From Pinus tabuliformis (Eukaryota > Streptophyta > Pinopsida > Pinales > Pinaceae), in contig CM062810.1 in the NCBI GenBank assembly GCA_031772625.1, positions 453,716,014 through 453,780,013 of the forward strand: a stretch of 64,000 nt of DNA, read 5' to 3'. The notes under the pieces are model-generated. The model was not told where the DNA came from. It searched no databases and saw nothing but the letters and a program-made list of their open reading frames with translations. A program made the position numbers and the translations under genes. Below are positions 29,941-41,574 of the stretch, piece after piece. Positions within the stretch are counted from its first letter, which is position 1. Each line of letters starts with the position of its first letter.

Positions 29941-32174
29941 ACAGAATCTCCCGAAATCAGCTGGTGAAAAATCAAGGGGGAAGAGGCACCTCCAAAGCTC
30001 CAACAAACCAAGTTCAAATGAAATGGTAAAATGAGAGGTAAAAACACTTTTTAATTGCTTTTTACGTAGTTCAAAGCGAAATATTAGGGTTTTAATCTCA
30101 TTTTCGAGCAAATGTTATTCATTTCTAACTAAGTTTGATGCAGCAATTGAGAATGCAGTACTATCCTTGAAAAGAGAAAAGCTAGTCATCGTAAAAAATC
30201 AAAATTTGACTGGTATAAACGAGCAGTTTTAGCATAAAGTTCATGCTCGTTAAAAAATAAACGCAAGATCCGAGCAGTTTTAGCGCATAGTTCATGCTCA
30301 TTAAAAAATAAACATAAGTTTGAGCAGTGTTTTGGCGCATTCAAGCTCGTTAAAAAATGAACCTATTCCGGTAAATAACCATTGTGTATGTAACCTTATC
30401 TGCCATAAAAGCCTTGGTCGTGTTTGCACCGTCACCTCCACTTTTCATTTGGCCGATCGTTCACCTCCATATGATTGTTTACCCATTTTGAGGAACAGCT
30501 GCGAAGAGTGATTTCACCTAGCCATCCTTGTGACACTGCCGTGATTGGAAAATTCCAACCTGTACCTGGAATCAGCTGCTAACCCTGTTCATCACTCGTT
30601 CCTCAAAAGACGAGTCTTCTTTAAGCTCTTTTCAACTGACTCGTAAAATATGAAAAGATTGCTGAGTTTTGGCCTTCCAGCTCGTTAAAGCGACCGGAAG
30701 TGCTATCCCTCCTCTAGATTTTAATCTTTTTGGACCTGAGGGATTATTGCACAAAAAGATCGAGCACTTGTTTGTTCGGCTCGTTAAAACTATCGAAAAC
30801 TCATCCCTTCTGTATTGTTTTATAATTTTTCGGACTTAAGGGATTAGATGACGAAAAAGGACTTTCGAAGTTAACTTTATGTACCTTTTCAGACTCTCTA
30901 AAAATTAAAAGGAACGAGTTATCTTTGTCGTTAGACTCGTTAAAATCACTAAATAGCGACAAACTTGTCTTTAGACGAGAACGAGTTTCACTATCGCTAG
31001 GCTCGTTAAAACATAGCGATGGGCTTGCCCGAAGGGCAGGTTATAGAACAAGCATATGTTATCCTCCTCAAGCTTGACAAAAATAAAGAGGTACTGGTCA
31101 GCAATGACTGGGGAAAATTGGGAGAAAACTAAAGAGAACTTTGATGGTAGCAGGTCGCTCTTGAACATGACACTTTTCCTCCGTACCACAATCGGGTTGG
31201 GTTGTTTTCATTCACCGGTCACATCACCATGGTCTCGCCATACCATCCATATTTGGGGTAATGCTGCCGATCCATCACATCAGTGTCGCCATATGTTCAA
31301 GAGAAGTCGTTCAGAAAGAGTCAACCGGGTCCCATCCACTGCCATACATTATCCTTCATCCATTCATGACTGCCATCCTGAATCATATGTCACAGATCGT
31401 TTTCACCTCCATTAAAATCATTAGCTCCGTTCCGTGTCACTGATGTGGGATTCATTAAGGCCCTCCTTTGATGGATCGCTTCTTGTCGACATCAGCTCAT
31501 TATCCAAGAAGTTGATCTAGGAACAACCCCTTCAGTACTTTGAAGCTTGCATGCCTCAATGGCAAGTTTCTCACTTCCGGCGACAGGTATACATCAATGA
31601 CCTTCGACCAGAAGATTTTGCGTGGTGTTCGACGCCAAGTAATTTATTCACACCACGTGAATTGTACTGCAGTACCTTGAGGGTCATTATCATTATCGGT
31701 GATTCCTCTCGCGCTTGTTAATGGTTTACCTCATTGACCGGTAATCAAGTGATGTCCTTCCATGTTCGACTTCAACACAATTCTCACATGGATCGACTTG
31801 TACTTAGAGTGAAGATCGAACGAGTTTGAAGACCCCGGATCTAGTTTCATCCATCCGAGCTGCGATATATATTCAGGAAAGATAAAGACATTTGACATGT
31901 ACATCATTGCAGCAGATGATCATCCTACTCAAAGGATGATAATTTCACTAAAATTATCAGTCTACCATCAGACGATCGTCTGTTCCATGTACAAAAATGA
32001 ATTTATAAAGCTGAGCATGGGAATGCCTGCCTCAGCTAGATCATGAAAGCAGTATGAATCATAATGTATTGTATTGTATCTTATTACAGGTCTCCTCCCA
32101 GCAAATGGATGAACTTCGGACCCTCTTGGATAAAGCATTTCACCCGATAAATGGCCTCATACTTTAGGGGCAAC
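29941..32174 (+). other. Gypsy A 3' non-coding region with hairpin array
   Basis: There is no gene in 2.2 kb. It contains three tandem units of about 55 bp around 'gagcagttttagc...ctcgttaaaaaataaac' (30,210-30,360), then repeated segments that combine a T-run/A-run hairpin (for example TTTTTCG...CGAAAAA at 30,826-30,832 and 30,852-30,858) with GCTCGTTAAAA (30,680-31,015). A small hairpin TGCCCGAAGGGCA lies at 31,026-31,038. It ends in the purine tract ACTTTAGGGGCAAC before the 3' LTR. B and the old copy at 1,000-3,000 share this region. Confidence 0.75.
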
Positions 32175-33283
32175 TGTTATAGACATTTTTGTGCCTTACC
32201 GCATTGAGCATGAAATGTCCATAATCTAAGGGATCCAAAGTCCCTAAACATGTTGTTCCTACCCCTAGAGGAACAAGGCTAACTAACCACAGCAATTCAC
32301 AGAAGTTCTCCACCTGAAACTGCTCAAAAACAAGTCAATTCAGGATCATGTCAACTGCTGCATTGACCATCTGCGCTGAATGTCAGTGGCTCCACTGTCT
32401 ACCTGCGTTGAATGTCAACTCCAACACTAGCTACCTGCGCTGAGCGAGTTTGGACATGTGGCTGACTCATTCCTCAAGGACTCATTCCTCAAGGTGTCAG
32501 AGCCCAGGAAGCTTCCAAAATGACACTTGCCTCAGGGAATTCGACTGGTGATGAGTAAGAGGTTCCAAATCTCCAAGTGGAAGCAAGAACCTCCAAGTGG
32601 ACTCAAGAACTGACAGAGGGAGAGGACACTAGTCAGATCTCAAGTTGACTCATCCTCTCTCCAAAATAACTATATATAGATCTCTCCTCCATGAGATCTA
32701 GATGCTGGAATTTTGTTATTGCAAAGAATTGCTGTTGGTTTGAGACCGGAATCATTGGGTGCTTAATGCTTTGAAGGGAGGTGAAGATAGGAATTCCATT
32801 CTGCTGGGAAGGAGATGCTGGATTGGAGCCCTCTGGGTTGTATCTCTTCCTGAACCTTGTTATTTATCAATAAAGCTATCTTGGTTTTCTCCTATATACT
32901 GGTGTATTTGTATGATTGCATTAGTGTATTTGATTTACTTCTAATCCTGAATCATTTGTGAATATGAATATATGCCTTTGTGTTGTGTTCTTCTCTTGTC
33001 GCAAGTAGCTGTTCTCTTGTCGCAAGTAGCTATTCTCTTGTGATCTCGCAGGAATCAAGTAGCTGTTCTCTTGGGCGAGCGAGGAGGCAAGTAGCTGTGA
33101 ACACCCAAAGAGAAGAGGATCTAGATCGAGGGACAAACGGTAGACACCGGTAAGTCTATTGATCTCCCCTCTTTCACATTTCATAAAGGAAGAAACCAGA
33201 GTAGCTGTATCTGTTTGTTGCTAAGGCACTGTCACACCTTAGGTGGATAGGATCGTCTTGCATAGGCATTTTTCCCCACAACA
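32175..33283 (+). repeat. Gypsy A 3' LTR
   Basis: Differs from 18,175-19,268 by about 19 substitutions and one short tandem duplication near 32,470-32,495. Same ends, TATA-like box and polyadenylation signal. Confidence 0.95.
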
Positions 33284-33487
33284 GTTTCTCATTTGTCTCC
33301 TAAACTTGCATAAGAGACAAAATCATGGGAAATGGTTGTTCATTTTAATATATAGTTATTAATATAACTATATAAAAGAGATAACCCCTTTAAACCCCAA
33401 AAATTGCATTAGGACATGGTTTCGGGATCGGCAACAACAAACCTCGCCGAACCCTTTAAAACCACCATATCGCAATAATTGCAACCG

Positions 33488-33489
<2 letters not shown>

Positions 33490-33583
<94 letters not shown>
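33490..33583. repeat. (TA)n microsatellite in the 5' LTR of X
   Basis: About 94 bp of nearly pure TA. The matching array in the 3' LTR (46,876-46,935) is shorter, so the array predates the insertion of X and changed length since. Confidence 0.9.
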
Positions 33584-33586
<3 letters not shown>

Positions 33587-33718
33587 GGTCAGTGGTCATA
33601 ATCTCCGCCGAACCCTCCACAACTGCTGCAACACACACACACATATATATATCGCATATATTATATGCTGCACATATCGCCGCGCCGATCGCCGATTTGT
33701 AATATCGCCGATGAGGAT

Positions 33719-34763
33719 TGTTATAGACATTTTTGTGCCTTATAGCATGGAGCATGAAATGTCAATAATCCAAGGGATCCAAAGTCCCTAAACATGTTGT
33801 TCTTACCCTTAGAGGAACAAGGTCAGCAAACCACAGCACTGCAAATCAATTCTCCACTGAAAAACACTCAGAAACAGGTCAATTTTGGATCAAAGCAGCT
33901 ACTCCAAAGGCTACCTGTGTTGCATAGCAAGTGCAACAAGGGCTACCTGCGCTGCATAGCAGGTACAACACAAGCTACCTGCGCTGGGCGTACTTTGACA
34001 TGTGGAGGAATCTTTTTCCCAATGTGCCAGTGCCCAGGAAGCTTCCAAAGAGGCACTTGATCATAAGATTCGCCTAATGATGAGTTAAGAGCTTCTAAAA
34101 GTCCAAGTGGAAGGCAGAAACTCCGAGTGAAGGACTGAAGAACAACTGGAGTTGAAGAGGACAACAAGTCACACATCAAGCTGACTTATCTTCACTCCAA
34201 AACTCTATATAAGGATCTCATCCCATGGGATCTGGAGGCCGGAATTTAGTGCAAAGAATTGCTGTTGGTTTGCAGTTGTGATTATTGGGTGATTGCTTGA
34301 GGGAGGTGAAGAGGAGATTTCTTTCCGTCGGGAAGGTGATGCTGGATTGGACCTCTTACGGTTGTATCACCGCCTGAACCTTACTTCCTTATATTAATAA
34401 AGCATTTGAGGTTCTTCTATTCGCATGTGTTTCAATGGTGTATTGTCTTACTTGCGTATTTGATTTATGCTAATCCTTGAATCAATTATGAATGCATGCT
34501 TCTTGTAGTTTCCTTTTCTTGTCTTGTTCGCAGGATCTCGTGTAGCTGGGCCCGTGAGAAGACTTGGAGCTAGGAGCAAGCGACAAATAGAGGAGATTGG
34601 ATCGACCATTTGCGCAAGACATCGGTAAGTGGATCTCTTCCTTTCGTCTCTTGCATGTCATAAAGAAGTAACTTTAGATAGCTTTGCTTCAGCTGTTGCT
34701 AAGGAACTATCACCCTTAGAGTGGGATAGGGTCATTCCGTGTTGGATACTTTTCCCCACAACA
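33719..34763 (+). repeat. Gypsy B 5' LTR
   Basis: Ends TGTTATAGAC and CCCCACAACA as in A. TATA-like TATATAAG near 34,206, AATAAAG near 34,396. It has three copies of a 'ctacctgcgctgcatagca'-type motif (33,909-33,990), a subfamily version of the motif in A. Confidence 0.95.
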
Positions 34764-36512
34764 GACTGGTGACTCCGCTGGGGATCGTGTCTTGTTGGTA
34801 GCTTGTGTTTCTTGCTATTCATTTCTTAAACAAAGGGAATACCGAATCGAACTGCATCCGAATCCTTCGAATGCAAAGTAGAGGGCAGCTACTCTAGCCC
34901 AGTGCTGGGCATGTTTATGATTTGAAGAGCTGATCCACAAGGACTCTTTTTAGCCCTTTGTGATAGTGTTCATCTTCCTTAATCATCCTCTAGTGTATAC
35001 TTGACTGATAGCCTCTGATTTGGCCAAAAACCATTGATTTTTGAGCAAACTGTGACCCGGAATCTGAGAGAGACGAGAGTTGTCTCATCAGTGCAGCTGC
35101 AACAAAGGCCACCTGCACTGCAACGCAGGTCCCGAAGGGGCTACCTACGCTGCATCTCAGATTGACAGTGCAGCACCTGTGCTGATCCAGTTTTGCCTTG
35201 TGCAGCTGGGGTTCCCTCCTGTCTGTTGCCCAGTTTTCAATATTGTTTTTGCAGCCTGTTGTCAACCTGTATGCCCAGCTGAAACTACCTTTCTTTGCCT
35301 TCATTCCGCCTCAGTTGTATGAAGAAACCGTGATTGTTCTTATTGTATTTCTTGCTATCATTCATAGTTTCCCATAGCAAAAGTGAACTAGTCTTGCTGT
35401 GACCTCTTGGATCTAGACCTGTAAGAAAGTGTCGTTGTGATTCTGAGAGCTAGTTTATTACTGTTCATAGCTGCTTGAGCATTTGCTTTCGTTATATGGT
35501 TCGAATTTCAGTATTTCTTGTGTTGAAACGAGTGAATCTTAAGGTGTTCTTTTGATTATTGGACAAAAACTTGTTTTCTTTCACTTGAAATTGAATTCGA
35601 AATTATACAACAGCTTTCTTTTTGTAATACATCAACATTAAGGAAGAAGAAGAGAAATACTTGCATTGTGCATGTGCATTTTGACAGTTTGCATGTCGAT
35701 TTAGGAAAAGTGCATTAGTGTGTGCTCTATGATCTGTTTGAAAAGATGATGTCTTTCTTTTCCCTCAGTCGTTAAGATTTTCATAAGTTGAAAGAATTGA
35801 AAAAGCTTGCTTATCATTCTTAGACTGCATTTAGGAGTTATATCATACATCACGTGGTGATCCATAAAGGCAAACTGCTAAGCAAGATCAACCTAAAACG
35901 AACTGAATTTACATAACAACGCTTTGAAACATAACGAAACACAGTAGAGGTCTAGGTAGAGACGTGTTCTGGCGTCGTTAAACATAGTGACTGTCGATCT
36001 CTACGAAGGTGGGTGATTCCTCCTGAGGGACGATAGCACTAATACGGACTTGTGCTCCCGCGTATCGTCGCGTATATTGGGAGACCCCTATAGGAACAAA
36101 GCCTTTATCCATAGGAAGCCGTGTCGGCCGCCCTACTGATCGCGATGCAGTGAACACAGCATTCACGAAGATCGACCACTCGTACCGTAAAACGTATTCT
36201 GTGGTTTCGCGAAACGTTTGGCACACCCTCTGCCTAGAACTCCAGAGTAGTTTATTTTGGCCTTTTTCAAACTCTATAACTGAAAAAGTCCATCTGAGCA
36301 TTTGTCACTTCGGGCTCGTTAATACATCGAAGGAGACTAGAGTCATCTTTAGCTTTTTCTCGACTCTTAAAAAGTGAAAAATCAAGTTGTGTCTAAAGCG
36401 TCGTCATATAAAATTCATTTTAAACGGAACATAATCACCTCCTATTCCTGCGTTGATCTTTGAAGTTAGTCTTTTGGCATCGTAAATTCTTGTAGAATCG
36501 CTAAGAAATCTT
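34764..36512 (+). other. Gypsy B leader
   Basis: PBS directly after the LTR, then a leader collinear with that of A, including the repeated 'cctgcactgcaacgcaggt' motif near 35,110-35,180 and the pre-gag hairpin CTTTTTC...GAAAAAT near 36,351-36,382. No gene seen. Confidence 0.75.
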
Positions 36513-36821
36513 TTGGATAGACTAGATATGTCTGAACAACCGTCGACATCTAGGACTGTGTCGTCTGACACAGCAGCAGCAGAACCTCCTGCTGCTACTC
36601 CAACAATGTTCGCTGGTATACCATCTGTCCTGACAAATTGTCAACAACAAGCCGGAGTCCCATCAGGGACGACGATATGGTTAGTTCCTATTTCTTCATC
36701 CGGATTATCATCTGGTACTTCTTATGTTGAAACTCAACAAATTGATCCAATGTGTCTTCAAAGGCCAATTTACCCTTTAAGTACTGGATTTCCACCATGT
36801 GGAGGGTAGTATGCTCTTTCA

Positions 36822-39401
36822 TTGTTCCCTCCTAGAGAACAATCATATGAGAGTTTACAACAAGGATCAGGTCAAACTGGAATTACATCCAGCGGTTGGG
36901 TACCAATACTGCCCCAACAACCAGGAGTTGTATATTCAATGCAACCAGTACACCCTGTGTCGAATATTACCACCACACCTGCTATGGCGAATGCGTCGCA
37001 AGTACAAGCGCTACCTGTTGTAATACAACAACCTCTTGCCTCAGTGGCTCAATCACAATCTCAGGGTAGTGCCTCCTTATCTGGAGCGACTCAGGCTCAA
37101 ACAAGTACTGTGACTCCTCATCTTGGTCAATCATCCAGTATTGGTCAACAGCAAATGGTCCAACAACCAGAGCTGGTTCAATCTCAACAACCGCCATTCC
37201 AGCAATCATATCAAGGACCTGAGCAACAAGTCTTTGTAAGTGATGGACAACCATGCTATAATGGTTATGCCCATCAACTTTGTCAAAGTTGTCAGCATTA
37301 TGCTAGTCTGCAAAGACCCATTGCTCAGGCGATACCATCTTATCCTGGATATGCTTCGCCTAACCTGAACCAACAGTTGCCTTTTGTAGCAACTCTAGAA
37401 TTGCCAGATCTAAACCGGCTGACGAATGATCCAATTGCTTATGCCCCTTGGTGGCCAGCGATTCCGCATAAACTTCCATCGGACATTCCTAAATTCAATG
37501 GAAATCCAGGTGAAGACCCGTCGAATCACGTCATGACGTTTCATCTGTGGTGTTCATCGAACACTCTAAACGATGATTCGATAAGACTTCGCCTCTTCCA
37601 GAGGACATTGACAGGTCCAGCGGCTAAATGGTATATTGAATTGCCAAGAGCCTCTTTCGACAATTTCAGCTCCTTAGCCACGACTTTCTTAACCCATTTT
37701 CAATTACCGATAAGGTATGAAACGGGAACAGAACTCCTTACCAACTTCAAACAGACAACGGCCACTCACATATCTGATCATATACATGAGTGGCGACGTC
37801 GTCGTAGGATGTTGAAAACTTACGTTCCCGATCAGCTGTTAGCTGAATGGTTTATAAAGTCGTTACTTCCGGCTATAACGGAAGATGTGGCCAAGGGGGG
37901 AGTCGTAACAGAGGAGCAGGTCATTGCTCGTGCTCAATATTTAGACTTAGTATATACTCAGTCTGGCACGCTCTACGACAAAATACCTGACGCCCCTAGA
38001 CCTGAATTTTCAATTCCTCCCCCTCCTAAATCGAATACTGACTCTCACACCAGCAATGGCGTGACTGGCAAACACAAAATTTCTAGTCAAAATGCAAATG
38101 AAGAATTTCTTGCCTCAGAAGTAAATGCCATGTCGACCGACAAGGGCAAACAACTGAAGCAACCAGGGGGCAAGAAGAAAAAGAAAAGGAAAGGGAAACC
38201 CCCAACAGGGTGTCATATATGCGATGAGGATCATTGGACGAAAGATTGTCCACATATAGCTGAAGTTAAGAAACTCTTCAAGAGTTCAAAAACCCCAGCA
38301 GTATTGACTGATCCGTTTCCTAGTCCAAGACAAAATCTGGTTGCTAATCAAAATGCTTCCCGATCCCAAGTGCTTATGTTGTCCACCTCAAAGCAGCAAA
38401 ATAATGCTTTGACAAGGAATAAAGATCACAGGAATCCAAAGCAGTTGAACAACAAGGTGAATAAACAACCTAGTAGTTCAACAACAACTTTGACCAAAGT
38501 TGTGCCACCCGTCGTTCCTAAACCAATGATAAGGTCGCCAAAGGGAGTAGTACACAAATCGACATTTAATCCTCGTGCAAAAATAGCACAGAATTATAAT
38601 ATAATAGAGGACCTGGCCCAATCGTCGTCCGCTATGTCGACACTTGAGGTAATGCAAAATTGCACCTCCCAAGAGAAAGCTTTATTATCAGCCATACGTG
38701 GGATTGGCCCAATGGATTCCAATCTTGTGGCCTTTGATCATAAAGGATATGACCCTCAGATACCAGCTCAACTAGCTTTCCTTCTTCAAGTGAAAGCCCT
38801 CAACAAAACTGTTCATCGAACAATTATTGATGAGGGGGCATCTACATGTCTTATGTCGTTGAGTTGCTGGAAAAATTTAGGCTCACCACCCTTGTCAAAA
38901 TCGTCAACAACATTAAAAGCATTTGATGGACGATCATACACTCCATATGGAATTTTAAGTAACTTGCAAGTTGAATTGGGGGGCAAAACAGTAGAAGTCG
39001 ATGTTGAAGTAATCGATGGAAACCTTGATTACAACATCCTACTAGGAAGGCCCTGGATATATGCCATGGCCGCAGTTGTGTCGACCTACTTCAGGAAGAT
39101 TGCATTTCCCTTTCAAGGAGGAATTACAGTCGTCGACCAACAAACTTTCCTCCCCGACAGTTCACAAGTTACGGGAAGCGCTCCAATGATCCATGAAAGC
39201 GATCGTTCGCTTCAAAATATTGGAGTAGGTCTCCTAAAAGACCCTGCCTTGATGGGTACTTTTGCCCTACCGCCGGCGAGTAATCTGGCGGAAGTAGCCA
39301 CAGTGGAAACCTACAATATGAAATCTTCTATATCTAACGGATTCAGAAGATTCCTAAACATTTTGTCAGTATGGATCATCGCCCCAATGGAAATACTGTA
39401 A
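36822..39401 (+). CDS. gag: Gypsy B gag and protease, 859 aa
   Basis: The frame contains a Gln/Pro-rich N-terminal region, the gag domain ('FNGNPGEDPSNHVMTFHLWC', 'WFIKSLLPAITEDVAKGG'), a lysine-rich stretch, the knuckle-like CHICDEDHWTKDC, and then the protease with 'VHRTIIDEGASTCLMS' and 'NILLGRPWIYAMAAVV'. The gag core is nearly identical to that of A, while the N-terminal half is more diverged. Related upstream gag sequence is visible at 36,513-36,809. A pol-less element that keeps gag and protease could supply particles and borrow RT and integrase; that is inference. Confidence 0.9.
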   Translation: MFPPREQSYESLQQGSGQTGITSSGWVPILPQQPGVVYSMQPVHPVSNITTTPAMANASQVQALPVVIQQPLASVAQSQSQGSASLSGATQAQTSTVTPHLGQSSSIGQQQMVQQPELVQSQQPPFQQSYQGPEQQVFVSDGQPCYNGYAHQLCQSCQHYASLQRPIAQAIPSYPGYASPNLNQQLPFVATLELPDLNRLTNDPIAYAPWWPAIPHKLPSDIPKFNGNPGEDPSNHVMTFHLWCSSNTLNDDSIRLRLFQRTLTGPAAKWYIELPRASFDNFSSLATTFLTHFQLPIRYETGTELLTNFKQTTATHISDHIHEWRRRRRMLKTYVPDQLLAEWFIKSLLPAITEDVAKGGVVTEEQVIARAQYLDLVYTQSGTLYDKIPDAPRPEFSIPPPPKSNTDSHTSNGVTGKHKISSQNANEEFLASEVNAMSTDKGKQLKQPGGKKKKKRKGKPPTGCHICDEDHWTKDCPHIAEVKKLFKSSKTPAVLTDPFPSPRQNLVANQNASRSQVLMLSTSKQQNNALTRNKDHRNPKQLNNKVNKQPSSSTTTLTKVVPPVVPKPMIRSPKGVVHKSTFNPRAKIAQNYNIIEDLAQSSSAMSTLEVMQNCTSQEKALLSAIRGIGPMDSNLVAFDHKGYDPQIPAQLAFLLQVKALNKTVHRTIIDEGASTCLMSLSCWKNLGSPPLSKSSTTLKAFDGRSYTPYGILSNLQVELGGKTVEVDVEVIDGNLDYNILLGRPWIYAMAAVVSTYFRKIAFPFQGGITVVDQQTFLPDSSQVTGSAPMIHESDRSLQNIGVGLLKDPALMGTFALPPASNLAEVATVETYNMKSSISNGFRRFLNILSVWIIAPMEIL

Positions 39402-41574
39402 ATACAGTGGGCTCCGAGGACGGTTCTTATCTCGTGTCAACCTCGTTAAAAAATGAAACAAGGAGGCTTGAGGATGGTTCTTTTACTATGTCAACCTCAT
39501 TAAAAAATGAAACAAATCCCCTTTTCAAAATTCAAAGGTAAACCTTCATTCCAACCACCAAGTTGAATGCAATGAAGCTTGGGGGGCACCCTCCTTTGAC
39601 ATGCATTATTATGATGCTAGGGGCATGCAAAATAAATGAGCAGTTTTGGCAAAGTTCATGCTCGTTAAAAAATAAACGCAAAACCGAGCAGTTTTAACGC
39701 GGAATTCATGCTCGTTAAAAAATAAACATAAGCATGTGAGCAACCTTCCTCCAGAGTTCAAGCTCATCCAGAAAAATGAACCGGTAAATAACCATTTGAG
39801 ACCGTAAATTCATCAGCCATAAAAAGCCTTGGTCGTGTTTGTGCACCGTCACCTCCACTTTTCATTTGGCCGATCATTCACATCCACTTGATTGTTTACC
39901 TATTTTGAGGAACAACTGCGAAGAGTGATTTCACCTAGCCATCCTTGTGACACTGCCGTGATTGGAAAATTCCAACCTGTACCTGGAATCTGCTGCTACC
40001 CCTGTTTATCACTCGTTCCTCAAAATACGAGTCTTCTTTGAGCTCTTTTCACTGACTCGTAAAATATGAAAAGTTTGCCGAGTTTTGGCCTTCCAGCTTG
40101 TTAAAAGGACCGGAAGAGCTATCCCTCCTCTATATTTTAATATTTTTGGACCTGAGGGATTATTACACAAAAAGATCGAGCGCTTGTCTAGTTCAGCTCG
40201 ATAAAGCTATCGAACATTCATCCCTTCTGTATTGTTTTATACTTTTTCGGACTTAAGGGATTAGATGACGAAAAAGGACCTTTGGAGTTAACTTTATGTA
40301 CCCTTTTTAGACTCTCTAAAAATGAAAAGGACCGAGTTGTCTTTGTCGCTAGGCTCGTTAAAAATACTGAATAGCGACAAACTTGTCTTTAGACGAGAAC
40401 GAGTTTCCCTATCGCTAGGCTCGTTAAAACATAGCGATGGGCTTGCCCGAAGGGCAGGTTATAGAACAAGCATATGTTATCCTCCTCAAGCTTGACAAAA
40501 ATAAAGAGGTACTGGTCAGAAATGACTGGGGAAAAATTGGGAGAACCTCAAAGCTTAATGGTAGCAAGTCGCTCTTGAACATGACACTTTTGCCTCCGTA
40601 AATATCGGGTTGGGTTATTATCATTCACCGGTCCCTTCACCATGGTCTCGCCATACCATCCATACATGGGGTAATGCTACCGATCCATCACATCAGTGTC
40701 GTTATATGTTCAAGAGATGTCATTTAGAAAGTGTCAACCGAGTCCCATCCACTACCGTACATCATCTTTCATCCTTCCATGACCGCTACCCTGAATCATA
40801 TTTCACAGATCGTTTTCACCATCATCACTAGCTCCGTTCCGTGTCACTGATGTGGGATTCATTAAGGCCCTCCTTTGACGGATCACTTCTTGTCGACATC
40901 AGCTCATTATCCAAGAAGTTGATCTAAGGACACCCCCTCAGTACTTTGAAGCTTGCATGCCTCAATGGCAAGTTTCTCACTTCCGGCGATAGGTATACAT
41001 TAATGACCTTCGACCAGGAGACTTTGCGTGGTGTTCGACGTCAGATCCTATATTCACGCCACGTGAATTGTGCTGCAGTACCTTGAGGGTCATCATCATT
41101 ATCGGTGATTCCTCTCGCGCTTGTTAACAGTTTACATTATTGACTGGTAATCAAGCGATGTCTTTCCATGTTCGACTTCAAGAAATTCTCACATGGATCG
41201 ACTTGTACTAGAGTGAAGATCGGACAAGTTTGAAGACCCCGGATCTAGTTTCATCCATTCGGGCTGCGATATATATTCAGGAGATAAAAACATAGACATG
41301 TGCAGCAGATGATCATCCTACTAAAAGGATGATAATTAAAAGCAGAGAATTATCAGTCTATTATCAGACGATCATCTGTCTATGTACAGAAAATGTATTT
41401 ATAAAGCTGAGCATGGGAAATGCCCGCATCAGCTAGATCATGAAAAGAAAGTATGAAAAGATAATGTATTGTATTGTATTTTGTTACAGGTCACCTCCCA
41501 AGGATTGAATGAACTTCGGATCCTCCTAATAAAGCATTTCACCCGATAAACGACCTCATACTTTAGGGGGCAAC
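39402..41574 (+). other. Gypsy B 3' non-coding region with hairpin array
   Basis: Collinear with 30,100-32,174 of A: CTCGTTAAAA repeats (39,440-39,720 and 40,350-40,435), the CTTTTTCG...CGAAAAAG hairpin near 40,240-40,278, TGCCCGAAGGGCA near 40,445, and the purine tract CTTTAGGGGGCAAC before the LTR. Its retention in a pol-less element suggests that it matters in cis. Confidence 0.75.

Larger units (their letters stand above)
18175..33283 (+). mobile_element. Gypsy A: Tat-lineage Ty3/gypsy element, autonomous type (fossil)
   Basis: The element is 15.1 kb with LTRs of 1,094 and 1,109 bp and a perfect target duplication GTTTC (18,170-18,174 and 33,284-33,288). Order: LTR, PBS (TTGGCGACTCCGCTGGGGAG), 1.7 kb leader, gag, protease, RT-RNase H, integrase, a second (archaeal-type) RNase H, an antisense plant-mobile-domain gene, a structured non-coding region, a purine tract and the 3' LTR. 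A second RNase H and an antisense extra ORF before the 3' LTR are known features of Tat-lineage plant gypsy elements. About 19 LTR substitutions by eye (near 2%) make it fairly young. It looks nearly whole in layout, with about four breaks. Confidence 0.93.

Noticed and set aside
33794-34060. 88-codon frame, also at 41,650-41,916
   Set aside because: Present in both LTRs of gypsy B; overlaps the repeated motif upstream of the TATA box.
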